Assembly (NCBI GenBank): GCA_903925205.1
Contig: CAIYEN010000010.1
Location: 1-56,817 of the forward strand
Direction: 5' to 3'
DNA length: 56,817 nt
Origin: an uncultured Opitutia bacterium
GTDB taxonomy: Bacteria > Verrucomicrobiota > Verrucomicrobiia > Opitutales > UBA953
The notes beneath the pieces were generated by a model that was not told where the DNA came from, did no database searches, and was given only the letters and a program-made list of their open reading frames with translations. Positions within the stretch are counted from its first letter, which is position 1. Each line of letters begins with the position of its first letter. The position numbers and the translations under genes were made by a program. Positions 25,443-35,663 of this stretch are shown piece by piece.

Positions 25443-26366
25443 TTAGCGCGGCACGACCGATTGATGGCGGACCTGGCCCTCAGCGTCGAAGAAACGGAGC
25501 ACCAGTTGATCGCGGGCAAAGTCCAAGGCCGTAAACCCAGGATAAGCGCCGATGAATTCGGACCCCTGACCTGACCCCGTCGGGTATAGGTCGGAGCCAT
25601 TGCCGCAGGTGACGTAGGCCACGCCCTTCTCCTTCACCAGCTCGGCATGGTGGTTATGTCCATTCAGGTAAAGCTGCACATGGTACTTCTCCAGCAACGG
25701 CGTGAGGCGGCGCGCATACTCCGGCTCCGTCAGGTGGACCCCTTGACTCCGAATCGGCAGGTGGCCAACGACAACCTTCCAGCGGGCCGGCTTAGCGAGT
25801 TCGGCTTCAACCCATGCCCATTGGGCCGCGGTCTCTCGCTCGGCCTCGGCGCTGAAGTAGCGGCGATTCCACAACGGGCTTAGCGAACAGGCGTCGAGCA
25901 CGATGACGCGGACATCTTGGGCGGGGAAGTGCTGGGTGAAGTAGCGAGCCGGCATCACCCAGCGCCCCTTAGACTTGGCGGCGTAATCGATTTCCGCCTG
26001 GGCCGTCGTGTCATGATCGTGGTTTCCCAGGGAAGCAACCCAAGGCACCTGCAACGAGGGCGCGACGTACACCTGCTCAAAGGAGGTGGCCCAACGCGGA
26101 TCCTCCGCGGACTTCACGCCGTTGGGATAGAAGTTATCGCCAGTCGTCAGGATTGCTGCAATCGGCTCCTTGGCGGCCTGCGCGGCCATCGCTTTCGCCA
26201 CCGCCCGTTGCAGGTCGGCGTTTTGCCGCACCAAGGAATACTGACGCTCGAGGTCCGGATCGGCCCAGCCCCAATCCCCGAGGACGAACATCCGTTCCAC
26301 CGCTGGTTCGGCCGCGGCAGCCACGAGGGCAAAGAAACAAAAGGCCAGGGGGCGAAGCACGGACAC
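25443..26366 (-). CDS. Secreted metallophosphoesterase (purple acid phosphatase-like)
   Basis: I start at the GTG at 26364-26366, which gives a good signal peptide (VLRPLAFCFFALVAAAAEP). The open frame extends to an ATG at 26435, but that codon shares bases with the start of the divergent gene and adds a non-leader stretch. The calcineurin-like metal motifs are all present in order: VLGDWGW, TTGDNFYPNG, SLGNHDHD, VVGHLPI and YLNGHNHH. The spacing and the DNFY-NG motif resemble tartrate-resistant acid phosphatases. Such enzymes hydrolyse phosphate monoesters in the periplasm or outside. It may be expressed with the AGE gene 45 bases downstream. Confidence 0.88.
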   Translation of the reverse strand: MSVLRPLAFCFFALVAAAAEPAVERMFVLGDWGWADPDLERQYSLVRQNADLQRAVAKAMAAQAAKEPIAAILTTGDNFYPNGVKSAEDPRWATSFEQVYVAPSLQVPWVASLGNHDHDTTAQAEIDYAAKSKGRWVMPARYFTQHFPAQDVRVIVLDACSLSPLWNRRYFSAEAERETAAQWAWVEAELAKPARWKVVVGHLPIRSQGVHLTEPEYARRLTPLLEKYHVQLYLNGHNHHAELVKEKGVAYVTCGNGSDLYPTGSGQGSEFIGAYPGFTALDFARDQLVLRFFDAEGQVRHQSVVPR

Positions 26367-26433
26367 ACTTTGACGGCAGGCCGGAGCACGGCAAGCCCTT
26401 GCCCAGCGAAGGATTTCGGACCAACCTGTCGAC

Positions 26434-27735
26434 ATGCGCCCCCTGCTCGCCCTGCTCCTAGCCCCCTGGGCCCTCTTCGCTGATGGCCAGAAATTCAGCG
26501 TCGATTACCCAATTTCCTCTCTCCCGAGCGGGTTCGCCTTTGCGATGACCTATAACCTCTGGATTCCGGATGGCGTGAAAACCATCCGGGGCGTCATCGT
26601 CCATCAACACGGCTGCGGTGAGGGGTCGAATAAAAGCGCCGTCACCGCGGCCGATGACCTCCACTGGCAAGCGCTGGCCCGCAAGTGGAACTGTGCCCTA
26701 CTTGGGCCTGTCATTCATCAACCCGAAGCCGCCAACTGCCGACTCTGGTGCGACCCGCGTAATGGCTCAGAGCGCGCCTTCCTAATGGCCTTGGACGACC
26801 TGGCCCAGCGCTCGGGGCACCCTGAGCTCGCCGAGGCCCCCTGGTGCCTCTGGGGACACAGCGGCGGGGGCTTCTGGTCCAGCATCCTGCAGGCGAAGTA
26901 CCCCGAACGCATCGTCGCCATCTGGTTCCGCTCGGGCACGGCGTACAGCGCTTGGCAAAAGACGGCGGACCCTAAACTCGTTGGACAGGTCCCCTTCGTC
27001 GACCTTCCGGCCGCGGCTTATGAAATCCCGATGATGGCTAATCCGGGCGCCAAAGAAAACGGCGACCAGCGTTTCAACGGCGCTTGGACCGGAACGCTGG
27101 CGATGTTCAAAGCCTATCGCGCGAAAGGTGCGCCCATCGGTTTCGCCCCAGATCCGTTGACCTCACACCAGTGCGGTGACCAACGCTACGCCGCCCTCGC
27201 CTTCTTCGACGCCTGCCTCGCCCTGCGCTTGCCGGCAAAGGGTACGACGCTCCGCAAGATTGACCAAAGCCAAGCCTGGCTCGCCCCCTTACTCGGCGAC
27301 GCCGCCGTGCCGGCGGCTGATTACAAAGGCAACGTCGCGGAGGCGAATTGGTTGCCGAATGCGGCGTTCGCGAAGGCCTGGACGGAATACGTGAAGACCG
27401 GCGCGACGAGCGACACCACCCCACCCGATGCGCCCTTCCGCGTCACCACGCGAGCGACGGCCACGGGTATCGAAGTGACGTGGGATGCGCACGCTGACCT
27501 TGAGAGCGGCCTGCGTCAGTTCATCGTACTGCGCGACGGGCAACCCGTAGGGCGCGTCCCAGAAAAGCCGGCCAATCCTTTTGGCCGGCCCCTCTTTCAA
27601 AACATGAGCTACGGGGATACGCCAGGGCTTCCGCTCGCGCAGATGCGTTTCGTGGACAAGGCCGGTCCGTCCGCGAGCCGCTACCAGGTCGTCGCTATCA
27701 ATGGCGTCGGGCTGGAATCGGCCCCCTCCAAGTAA
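26434..27735 (+). CDS. Secreted alpha/beta hydrolase with C-terminal fibronectin III-like domain
   Basis: 433 residues with a signal peptide (RPLLALLLAPWALFADG). The hydrolase core shows an oxyanion segment (IVHQHGCGEGS) and the nucleophile elbow GHSGGG, with GFAPDPLTSHQCGDQR as a plausible region for the catalytic His. The last 110 residues, from DTTPPDAPFRVTTR, form a fibronectin III-like sandwich. Similar enzymes are frequent in planctomycetes and verrucomicrobia and act on esters of carbohydrates, but the substrate is not known here. Its start is only 67 bases from that of the divergent phosphoesterase, so both promoters share a short gap. Confidence 0.8.
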   Translation: MRPLLALLLAPWALFADGQKFSVDYPISSLPSGFAFAMTYNLWIPDGVKTIRGVIVHQHGCGEGSNKSAVTAADDLHWQALARKWNCALLGPVIHQPEAANCRLWCDPRNGSERAFLMALDDLAQRSGHPELAEAPWCLWGHSGGGFWSSILQAKYPERIVAIWFRSGTAYSAWQKTADPKLVGQVPFVDLPAAAYEIPMMANPGAKENGDQRFNGAWTGTLAMFKAYRAKGAPIGFAPDPLTSHQCGDQRYAALAFFDACLALRLPAKGTTLRKIDQSQAWLAPLLGDAAVPAADYKGNVAEANWLPNAAFAKAWTEYVKTGATSDTTPPDAPFRVTTRATATGIEVTWDAHADLESGLRQFIVLRDGQPVGRVPEKPANPFGRPLFQNMSYGDTPGLPLAQMRFVDKAGPSASRYQVVAINGVGLESAPSK

Positions 27736-27740
27736 GCCCA

Positions 27741-27770
27741 CAAAAAGGGCCGCCCTAGCGGGCGGCCCTT
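27741..27770 (-). terminator. Terminator of enolase gene (possibly bidirectional)
   Basis: Perfect 11-bp stem AAGGGCCGCCC / GGGCGGCCCTT with loop TAGC. The A run on its left (27742-27746) is a T run on the minus strand, so it fits the end of the enolase transcript; the plus-strand hydrolase gene also ends here. Confidence 0.92.
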
Positions 27771-27793
27771 GAGGCGAACGTGCGCGCGCCGGG

Positions 27794-29326
<1,533 letters not shown>

Positions 29327-29375
29327 AAAAAATCGAAAGGTGAACAAAGGGAACAGAAAGGCGGCTGGCAAGCCT

Positions 29376-29867
29376 TCAGTGCACGTCCCCCAAGTAACGG
29401 GCGGAGCCATCCTGGAGCGACTGGGCGATAATCGCCCCTAACCCCTGCGGGGAAAGGGGGTAATCGGCTAGTTTTTCCAAGGGAATCCACTCGAAACCGA
29501 TCTGCCGGCGATCAGTGGTCAGGCCACCGCCAATCGGCGAAAAATCGCTGCAGGCGCAGTGAAAGACCGCCTCAACCTGATGGAAACGTCCATGAATGCG
29601 GTGCATACCATGATTTTTGCCCACATACTCCCGGAGGTAGACCAGGCGCCCAGGAACAACCTTCAAGCCGAGTTCCTCGAAAACCTCCCGTTGGACGGTA
29701 TCGGTCAACGTTTCGCCATGCTCCTGCCCACCGCCTGGCAGGACCAAAAACTCCCCCTCATCCGTCCGGACCCGCACAACCAACAAGTCTTGGCCCCGTA
29801 AAATCACCGCGCGGGCCGCCGTGCGGACGGTCGGTGGACCAGGACGGGAAGACGAAGAAGAGGCCAC
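29376..29867 (-). CDS. NUDIX hydrolase
   Basis: 163 residues; the start is a GTG at 29865-29867. A complete Nudix box is present: G-x5-E-x7-REVFEELG, running from GGQEHGE to REVFEELGL, which binds Mg2+ and cuts a nucleoside diphosphate linked to another group X. Strands before it (RAVILRGQDLLVVRVR) and after it (EAVFHCACSD, FEWIPLEKLADYPL) match the fold. Substrate cannot be read; the general MutT-like or ADP-ribose group is possible. It lies 48 bases after yebC on the same strand, with a hairpin (29860-29884) lying over its start codon, which might limit translation or partly end transcription. Confidence 0.88.
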   Translation of the reverse strand: MASSSSSRPGPPTVRTAARAVILRGQDLLVVRVRTDEGEFLVLPGGGQEHGETLTDTVQREVFEELGLKVVPGRLVYLREYVGKNHGMHRIHGRFHQVEAVFHCACSDFSPIGGGLTTDRRQIGFEWIPLEKLADYPLSPQGLGAIIAQSLQDGSARYLGDVH

Positions 29868-29884
29868 CCCGACAGGGTGGCCTC
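29860..29884 (-). promoter_or_regulatory. Hairpin covering the start of the NUDIX gene
   Basis: Perfect 10-bp stem GAGGCCACCC / GGGTGGCCTC with a 5-base loop, between yebC and the NUDIX gene and including its GTG start. Only a broken T/C tract follows on the minus strand, so it may be a weak terminator or a translation-limiting hairpin. Confidence 0.5.
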
Positions 29885-29915
29885 AAGGCATCGTTCTGGA
29901 AAGCCGGAAATCGGC

Positions 29916-30656
29916 TTAGCCGAGCAACTTCTCGTCGATCTCGTGATTGCCGTGCACGGCCTTCACGTCATCGAGGGACTCCAAGGCGTCGATGAGTTCC
30001 ATCACCTGTTTGGCGATAGCTGCGTCACCGACCGGCACCGGGATACTCGTGACATAGGCAATTTCGCTGGATTCAGGCTTCAGCGATTTTTCCTGCAAGG
30101 CTTTGGCAACGGAGTCGTAGGAAGCGATGGCGCACAGCACTTCATAGTGATCACCATGGTTAATGATGTCATCGGCCCCGGCCTCGAGGGCGAGCTCCAT
30201 GAGCTGATCCTCCGAGATTTGCGCGGCCCCAATCAAGATTTGGCCTTTGCGCTGGAAGCTATGGGAGACGGCGCCCGTCTGGGCCATGTTCCCGCCGTTG
30301 TCGTTGAAGGCTTGGCGCACTTCGGCCGCCGCGCGGTTCTTGTTGTCCGTCGTGACTTCCACGATGATGCCAACCCCACCGGGGGCGTAGCCTTCGTAGG
30401 TAATCTCTTCGTAAACGACGCCGGGGATTTCGCCGGTGCCCTTCTGCACCGCACGCTTGATGTTGTCCGACGGCATGTTCGCCGCGCGGGCCTTATCCAT
30501 CAAAGTCCGGAGCCGAGCGTTCGTCTCGGGACTACCGCCGCCGGCGCGCGCAGCGAGCGAGATTTCTTTTGCCAGCACGGAGAAAATCTTGCCGCGCTTA
30601 GCATCAATGACGGCCTTATGCCGCTTGGTCGTGTGCCACTTGCTATGACCTGACAT
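29916..30656 (-). CDS. yebC: YebC/PmpR-family protein
   Basis: 246 residues. The N-terminal signature MSGHSKWHTTKRHKA and the following segments (FSVLAKEI, AARAGGGSPETNARLR, NMPSDNIKRAVQKGTG) are diagnostic. YebC proteins have been described both as DNA-binding regulators and as factors helping ribosomes through difficult proline stretches. The three-domain length is normal. It lies 23 bases after yidC on the same strand, in a pyrE-yidC-yebC-nudix run. Confidence 0.97.
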   Translation of the reverse strand: MSGHSKWHTTKRHKAVIDAKRGKIFSVLAKEISLAARAGGGSPETNARLRTLMDKARAANMPSDNIKRAVQKGTGEIPGVVYEEITYEGYAPGGVGIIVEVTTDNKNRAAAEVRQAFNDNGGNMAQTGAVSHSFQRKGQILIGAAQISEDQLMELALEAGADDIINHGDHYEVLCAIASYDSVAKALQEKSLKPESSEIAYVTSIPVPVGDAAIAKQVMELIDALESLDDVKAVHGNHEIDEKLLG

Positions 30657-30679
30657 GGTGGGATGGGGTTGGGGGGAAA

Positions 30680-32443
30680 TCAGCCTTTAGCCTTCTTCGG
30701 ACGGGCCTCGACCACGACCACTTCAGCCGTGGGATTCTTGGTCAACTTGGCCTGCAGGATGGTTAAAAGGTTCTGCACCGTCATGTAGAGCGGCAAGGCC
30801 GCTGGCAGGGAGTAACAGATGACTGGGAAGACTAAGGCCATCGTGTACATGATGGTCTTCTGCGTGTCGTCGGCGGAAGGGTTCGGCGTCATCTTCATCG
30901 AGATCCACATGGTGACACCCATGAGGACGGGGAGGATGTTCACGCCGAAACTACCAATATGGAAGACGGTATCGGGCGCAGCGAGGTCATGGATCCAAAG
31001 GAAGGATTCCAAGCGAAGTTCCACCGTGGTCTGGAAAGCGGTGTAGAGGCCAAAGAAGACGGGAATCTGAATCAGAATCGGCAGACAGCCCGCGAAGGGG
31101 TTGATCTTATGCTCCTGGTAGAGCTTCATCATCTCCTTATTCAGTTTCTCGGAGTTGTCTTTGTACTTCTCGCGCAGGTCCTTCATCGGACCAGCGAACT
31201 GCTGCATCTTCAGGGCACTGCGCTGCTGCGCGGCGGTCAGCGGCCAGGTGATGACCTTGATCAGCACCGTGAGGATAACAATGGCCCAACCCCACGACCA
31301 ACCGCCGGTCCAGGTGAGCAAGGCATGCACGCCACCCAAGCAGGCCAAGAGGAGTTTGCAGATGGCCCCAAAGGAAATGAAACCGAGAATCTTCGAGAAC
31401 TGCAGGACGGCGACTTGGCCATCGGCCAAGGCCGAAACGCGGGCGTACTCCTTCGGGCCCACAAAGAAATTACCCTCGGTCGTAATGGAGGCGTCGCCCG
31501 CGACGGGGCTATCCCAATAGGCAAAGGCCTGAATACCATGAGTATCCTTGGTCAAGTCCACCGGGCGGGCCAGCAGTTCAGCCCGCGTGCCGCGGCTGGC
31601 GGCGTCGACATGGATGATGGAAGCAAAGAACTGATTGCCCGAAGAGACCCACTGGTAGGGCTTACCAACCGCAGCGGCGGGGTGCTCAACTTCGGCCTTG
31701 TGGGCGCCGAGACCAAAGAATCCGGAAGAGTCCTTAAAGACATCGGTACCAACGCGCGTCAGGTCATCGCCATCATGGGCCAAGACCGAAATATACTGAT
31801 TGGCGGTATCCCCCGTGGTGAAACCCCAGCAGCCAGTGGCGTGCCAAACGCGGCTAGCGGCGACACCGGGAGTCGGCGGCACGACCTTGGTGCTGAAACG
31901 GATCGCGTAGGGCTCTTCGCCTTCCTTCTCGCCGAGGTTCAAGGAGAACTGGCGAATCACCCGGGTACCGTCGGGCAATTTTCCGGTAAAGGTGACGGCA
32001 CGCGCCTTCTCGTCGACGGTCGCGGTGAAGTCGGAATAGACTGGCTCGACCTTATTCGTCAGGGTGTTGCGCACGCCGAGGGCGAGGGCGGAGTCCTGGT
32101 TATTATCGTTAAAGACCACCTTCGCCTTCCGCTCGGTGTCGGCGAACTGCTTAAGGAGCTCGACCTTCTCGATGGCGCCGCCACGGGAGGTGAAGGTGAC
32201 CTTGACGAAGCCGTTTTCGAGCGTGACGCGCTTGGCATCGGCTGGATTGATGGCGACCACGGCGCCAGGGGCGGGCGCGACCGGGGCAGCGACCGACGGA
32301 GCGACCTTGCCTGGGGCGGCGGCGGCTTCCAAGACCTTCCGGTCGCCTGGGGCGACCGGGACGGGCTTCGGGGCGTTTAAGACGTAGAGGAACAGGGCCA
32401 GCGAGACGCAGCCGAGACCTAGAAAGAGATTCTTGCGATCCAT
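30680..32443 (-). CDS. yidC: Membrane protein insertase YidC
   Basis: 587 residues from the ATG at 32441-32443 (MDRKNLFLGLGCVSLALFLY), which gives the N-terminal membrane anchor of Gram-negative YidC; the frame upstream of it lacks leader character. The large periplasmic beta domain (about 60-350) is followed by the conserved C-terminal core of five helices: WSWGWAIVILTVLIKVITWPLTAAQQRSALKMQ with the hydrophilic-groove Arg/Lys region, MKDLREKYKDNSEKLNKEMMKLYQEHKINPFAGCLPILIQIP split over the cytoplasmic hairpin, and the last helices ending in a basic tail. It inserts proteins into the inner membrane alone or with SecYEG. Confidence 0.97.
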   Translation of the reverse strand: MDRKNLFLGLGCVSLALFLYVLNAPKPVPVAPGDRKVLEAAAAPGKVAPSVAAPVAPAPGAVVAINPADAKRVTLENGFVKVTFTSRGGAIEKVELLKQFADTERKAKVVFNDNNQDSALALGVRNTLTNKVEPVYSDFTATVDEKARAVTFTGKLPDGTRVIRQFSLNLGEKEGEEPYAIRFSTKVVPPTPGVAASRVWHATGCWGFTTGDTANQYISVLAHDGDDLTRVGTDVFKDSSGFFGLGAHKAEVEHPAAAVGKPYQWVSSGNQFFASIIHVDAASRGTRAELLARPVDLTKDTHGIQAFAYWDSPVAGDASITTEGNFFVGPKEYARVSALADGQVAVLQFSKILGFISFGAICKLLLACLGGVHALLTWTGGWSWGWAIVILTVLIKVITWPLTAAQQRSALKMQQFAGPMKDLREKYKDNSEKLNKEMMKLYQEHKINPFAGCLPILIQIPVFFGLYTAFQTTVELRLESFLWIHDLAAPDTVFHIGSFGVNILPVLMGVTMWISMKMTPNPSADDTQKTIMYTMALVFPVICYSLPAALPLYMTVQNLLTILQAKLTKNPTAEVVVVEARPKKAKG

Positions 32444-32552
32444 GGAAAGTGAAGCGTTGGCGTAGGGAATAGCCCCGCCGGGTGCAAGGCACAAGGCGAC
32501 CCAGCCCAGTTTACCGAAGGTTTAGCCCGCCCAGCAGGCCCCTTCGGCCCGT

Positions 32553-33122
32553 TTACGACCCCGGCTTGGAGGCCGGGATTTTCGCCAAATCCGCCGGGAC
32601 CTGATCGGCGGGGTAGGTCGGGAAGGTCAATTCCAACAAAGCGATGAACGGTACCGTGAACTTCGTCTGGCCACCGGAGCGGTCCACCAGGCTGGTCACG
32701 GCGACCGTGGTCGCCCCTTGCTGCGCGACGATGTCCAAGCATTCCTGCACGCGGCCACCGCGAGTGACGACGTCTTCGGCGATCAGAACGCGCTCGCCGG
32801 GACGGAAGGTGAAGTTACGGCGCAGGACCAAGCGGTCGTTCTCCTTCTCGACGAAGATGAAACGGACTCCGAGCTGGCGGGCGAGTTCTTGCCCGACAAC
32901 GAGGCCGCCCATGGCTGGAGCCAAGACGACGTCGCAAGGATGCGCCGCCAACTTGGGGCGGAGCAGTTCGATCAGGCGCGTGACCTTATCCATGTACTGG
33001 CAAACCTGAGCGCACTGGAAGAAGTGGCCGCTGTGCAAGCCGGAGCGCAGGACGAAATGGCCCGTCAGCAGGGCGCGGGAGTCACGGAAGATTTGGAGGA
33101 CCTCTTCTTGGGACGAACTCAT
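32553..33122 (-). CDS. pyrE: Orotate phosphoribosyltransferase
   Basis: 189 residues. PyrE joins orotate to PRPP to make OMP in pyrimidine synthesis. Visible features: the N-terminal FVLRSGLHSGHFFQC substrate segment, LAPAMGGLVVGQELA, the flexible-loop basic stretch FVEKENDRLVLRRNF, and the PRPP-binding motif RVLIAEDVVTRGGRV. It heads the minus-strand run to yidC and yebC, 109 bases upstream of yidC, and is divergent from the formylglycine-generating enzyme gene across about 120 bases. Confidence 0.95.
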   Translation of the reverse strand: MSSSQEEVLQIFRDSRALLTGHFVLRSGLHSGHFFQCAQVCQYMDKVTRLIELLRPKLAAHPCDVVLAPAMGGLVVGQELARQLGVRFIFVEKENDRLVLRRNFTFRPGERVLIAEDVVTRGGRVQECLDIVAQQGATTVAVTSLVDRSGGQTKFTVPFIALLELTFPTYPADQVPADLAKIPASKPGS

Positions 33123-33241
33123 GGTGAGGTTGGTCTAATGCCCCCGCGCGGCCAAGGGCGAGGCGATATCCTAAGGACCGTGCAAAATAAGAAAGGGTCG
33201 ACCATGCCAAAACAGCGGTTATCCCTCCCCTACCCGCACCC

Positions 33242-34315
33242 ATGGAAACCCCCGCCGCCGCTGACAGCCCCGCCGCCCGTGCCCGCGCCACCCTCATCTG
33301 GGTGACCTTAGGCTTCATGCTGCTGCCCGCCGGCCTCTTTCTCTGGCTTAACCGTGCACCCGCCGTCGACCCAGCCAACGTCTGCAAGATGGTCTGGATT
33401 CCCGGCGGGGAGTTCCGCATGGGCACCGGCAACGTTGATGATAAGCACAAGGAAGAAGGCCCGGCTCACAATGTGCAGGTCAAAGGCTTCTGGATGGATG
33501 AAACGGAGGTGACGAACACGCAATTTGCCGCCTTCGTCCAAGCCACGGGCTATGTCACGGATGCCGAAAAAGACCTGAGCGCCAAAGACTTCCCCGACGC
33601 CCCAGCCGAATACCTCAAGGGCGGCTCACTGATCTTTAAGCGCGTCCAAGGCGTCGACCCATTTCAATGCGGCACCAGCGGCAACCTGCCTTGGTGGAAG
33701 TTCACCGCTGCCGCCACGTGGCGTACGCCCGAAGGTCCGGGCTCTTCAATCGAGAAGCGCATGAACTATCCCGTCCTCTGCCTCACCTGGAAAGATGTGC
33801 ACGCGTTTGCGGCTTGGGCTGGCAAGCGGCTACCCACCGAAGCCGAATGGGAATTTGCGGCGCGCGGCGGCCTCAAAGACATGCCGTACGTCTGGGGCCA
33901 AGAAGAACGCCCGAATGGCAAATACATGTGCAACCACTGGCAAGGGCCGTTCCCCGCCACGGACACTGGGGAAGATGGCTTCCTCAACGTGGCCCCTGCG
34001 GCAAGCTACCCGCCAAACGGTTATGGCCTCTACGATGTGGCCGGCAATGTCTGGGAAATGTGCGAGGATTGGTATCACCCCGATTTCTATAAAATTTCCC
34101 CCGCGGCCAATCCGCTCGGGCCGGCCATCGGCTACGACCCCGAGCAGACGGGCTTCGGCCAACACGTCATCCGCGGCGGCTCGTGGCTCTGTGACGTCGG
34201 CTACTGCTTCCGCTTCCGCGTCGGCTCCCGCCAAGGCCTCGATACGCTGACGTCGACCAACCACGTGGGCTTCCGCTGCGTGGCCGACCGTCCGGCGCCG
34301 GGCACCCAGAAGTAA
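33242..34315 (+). CDS. Formylglycine-generating enzyme, membrane-anchored
   Basis: 357 residues. A membrane helix (about 18-37) anchors an FGE-sulfatase domain that would face the periplasm. FGE oxidises a Cys in sulfatases to the catalytic formylglycine. Landmarks: MVWIPGGEFRMGTG, GFWMDETEVTNTQFAAFV, YPVLCLTWKDVHAFAAWAGK, RLPTEAEWEFAARGG, YGLYDVAGNVWEMCEDW, and HVIRGGSWLCDVGYCFRF. In the last, Cys317 and Cys322 match the paired active-site cysteines of human FGE (Cys336/341), which bind copper, so this is probably a true oxygen-dependent FGE and not one of the many Cys-less relatives. No sulfatase lies in the window. Confidence 0.9.
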   Translation: METPAAADSPAARARATLIWVTLGFMLLPAGLFLWLNRAPAVDPANVCKMVWIPGGEFRMGTGNVDDKHKEEGPAHNVQVKGFWMDETEVTNTQFAAFVQATGYVTDAEKDLSAKDFPDAPAEYLKGGSLIFKRVQGVDPFQCGTSGNLPWWKFTAAATWRTPEGPGSSIEKRMNYPVLCLTWKDVHAFAAWAGKRLPTEAEWEFAARGGLKDMPYVWGQEERPNGKYMCNHWQGPFPATDTGEDGFLNVAPAASYPPNGYGLYDVAGNVWEMCEDWYHPDFYKISPAANPLGPAIGYDPEQTGFGQHVIRGGSWLCDVGYCFRFRVGSRQGLDTLTSTNHVGFRCVADRPAPGTQK

Positions 34316-34318
34316 GCC

Positions 34319-35653
34319 TTACTTCTTTTCTTGGTAGTCGAGGTCCTTGCCGTAGGTCTCATCCATCTTCCAAAGGGCCAAGAAGGCCGCGCTAAAGCAC
34401 ACGACGCCCAAGATCAGGCCAGCGGTCGATGGTGCATAGTTTGGGGCTTCCTTCGTGCCGATGAGCATCGTGAAACAGAAGGTCAGCAGCACCAGTGAGC
34501 CGCGGGCAAAGTTCGGAACGGTTGTCGCCACGGTGGCGCGCAGGTTGGTGCCGAACTGCTCGGCCGCAATGGTGACGAATAACGCCCAATAGCCCATGCC
34601 GAACCCCATCAGGAAAATCAGCCGATAGTAACCGGCCGTGGTCCAACCGTCGGCGCCGTAAAGATAAACCCCCACACAGAGGAGACTGAACAGGAGGAAA
34701 GCGCCGACGACTTTCTTGCGTGACTCCAGCAGCTGACTAGCGATACCGCTCGCGAGGTCGCCAAAGGTCAGGCCGAGGTAGAATGCGGCCACGGCCCAAT
34801 TCGTCTGCACCTTCTCACCCTGGATACCCGCAGCGGGCGCGAAGACCGTGGCGGCACGCTGGACCAAGATGCCAATCATAAACCAGGTCGGCAGGCCGAT
34901 GAGCACGCAACGCGCGTACCGCGTGAAGCGTTCGCGGTTCGTAAAAAGGGCCAGGAAGTTACCGCGCGCGACGGAGCCGACGTCGGTCGACTCCTTCGCG
35001 TGCTGGAACATGCCGGACTCGTGCACGCCAATCCGCATGGCGAGCAAGGCCAGGCCGAGACCGCCGCCGATAAAGTAACTCATCCGCCAACCGGCCGTGC
35101 CGAAGACGGCACCGATGGCATCGACCTGCTCCGCCATGAAGCCAGCGACGACCGCCCCAAAGACACCCACCGTCGCCACCAAGGCAGTTCCGTAACCGCG
35201 GCGCTCCTTAGACAGCGTCTCGGAGACGAGCGCGATACAACCGCCAAGCTCGCCGGCGAGCCCGATACCGGCAATAAACCGCCAGGCCGCATAGGCTTCG
35301 AAGGTGTCGACCATCCCGTTGGCGATGTTCGCGATGGAATACAGCAGGATGGAACCGAAGAGGGTCGTCAGACGGCCCATGCGGTCGCCAAGGATGCCGA
35401 AGAAGATACCGCCGAGGAGCATACCTGCCATCTGCCAAGAAAGTAGGTCCTTATACCAAGGCGCCCCCGAAATAAGGCTCTCCAATCCTAACCCGCCATC
35501 TTTCAGCGGGCCGAGGCTCTTCTCACGCACCGTCATGAAGAGCGTGAGGTCGTAGATATCAACGAAGTAGCCCAGGGCGCCGACAATCACGGCCGGCTGC
35601 AGGAGGTCGCGCCACAACGGACGCGGGGCGGACGAAAAATCGGGCTCTCTCAT
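34319..35653 (-). CDS. MFS transporter (metabolite:H+ symporter type)
   Basis: 444 residues with about 12 membrane helices. Motifs: FVDIYDLTLF in helix 1, GGIFFGILGDRMGRLTTLFGS in loop 2-3, RFIAGIGLAGELGGCIALVSE in helix 4 and the loop after helix 6 with a long cytoplasmic stretch. This pattern belongs to the metabolite:H+ symporter/sugar-porter-like group. The substrate is not evident; it is the last gene of a minus-strand run that also carries an FAD oxidoreductase 10 bases upstream. It ends three bases from the convergent FGE gene. Confidence 0.9.
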   Translation of the reverse strand: MREPDFSSAPRPLWRDLLQPAVIVGALGYFVDIYDLTLFMTVREKSLGPLKDGGLGLESLISGAPWYKDLLSWQMAGMLLGGIFFGILGDRMGRLTTLFGSILLYSIANIANGMVDTFEAYAAWRFIAGIGLAGELGGCIALVSETLSKERRGYGTALVATVGVFGAVVAGFMAEQVDAIGAVFGTAGWRMSYFIGGGLGLALLAMRIGVHESGMFQHAKESTDVGSVARGNFLALFTNRERFTRYARCVLIGLPTWFMIGILVQRAATVFAPAAGIQGEKVQTNWAVAAFYLGLTFGDLASGIASQLLESRKKVVGAFLLFSLLCVGVYLYGADGWTTAGYYRLIFLMGFGMGYWALFVTIAAEQFGTNLRATVATTVPNFARGSLVLLTFCFTMLIGTKEAPNYAPSTAGLILGVVCFSAAFLALWKMDETYGKDLDYQEKK

Positions 35654-35663
35654 GGGGATGGGG

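Noticed and set aside
30959-32380. 473-codon plus-strand frame opposite yidC
   Set aside because: Shadow of yidC caused by GC-rich third positions; no recognisable motifs.
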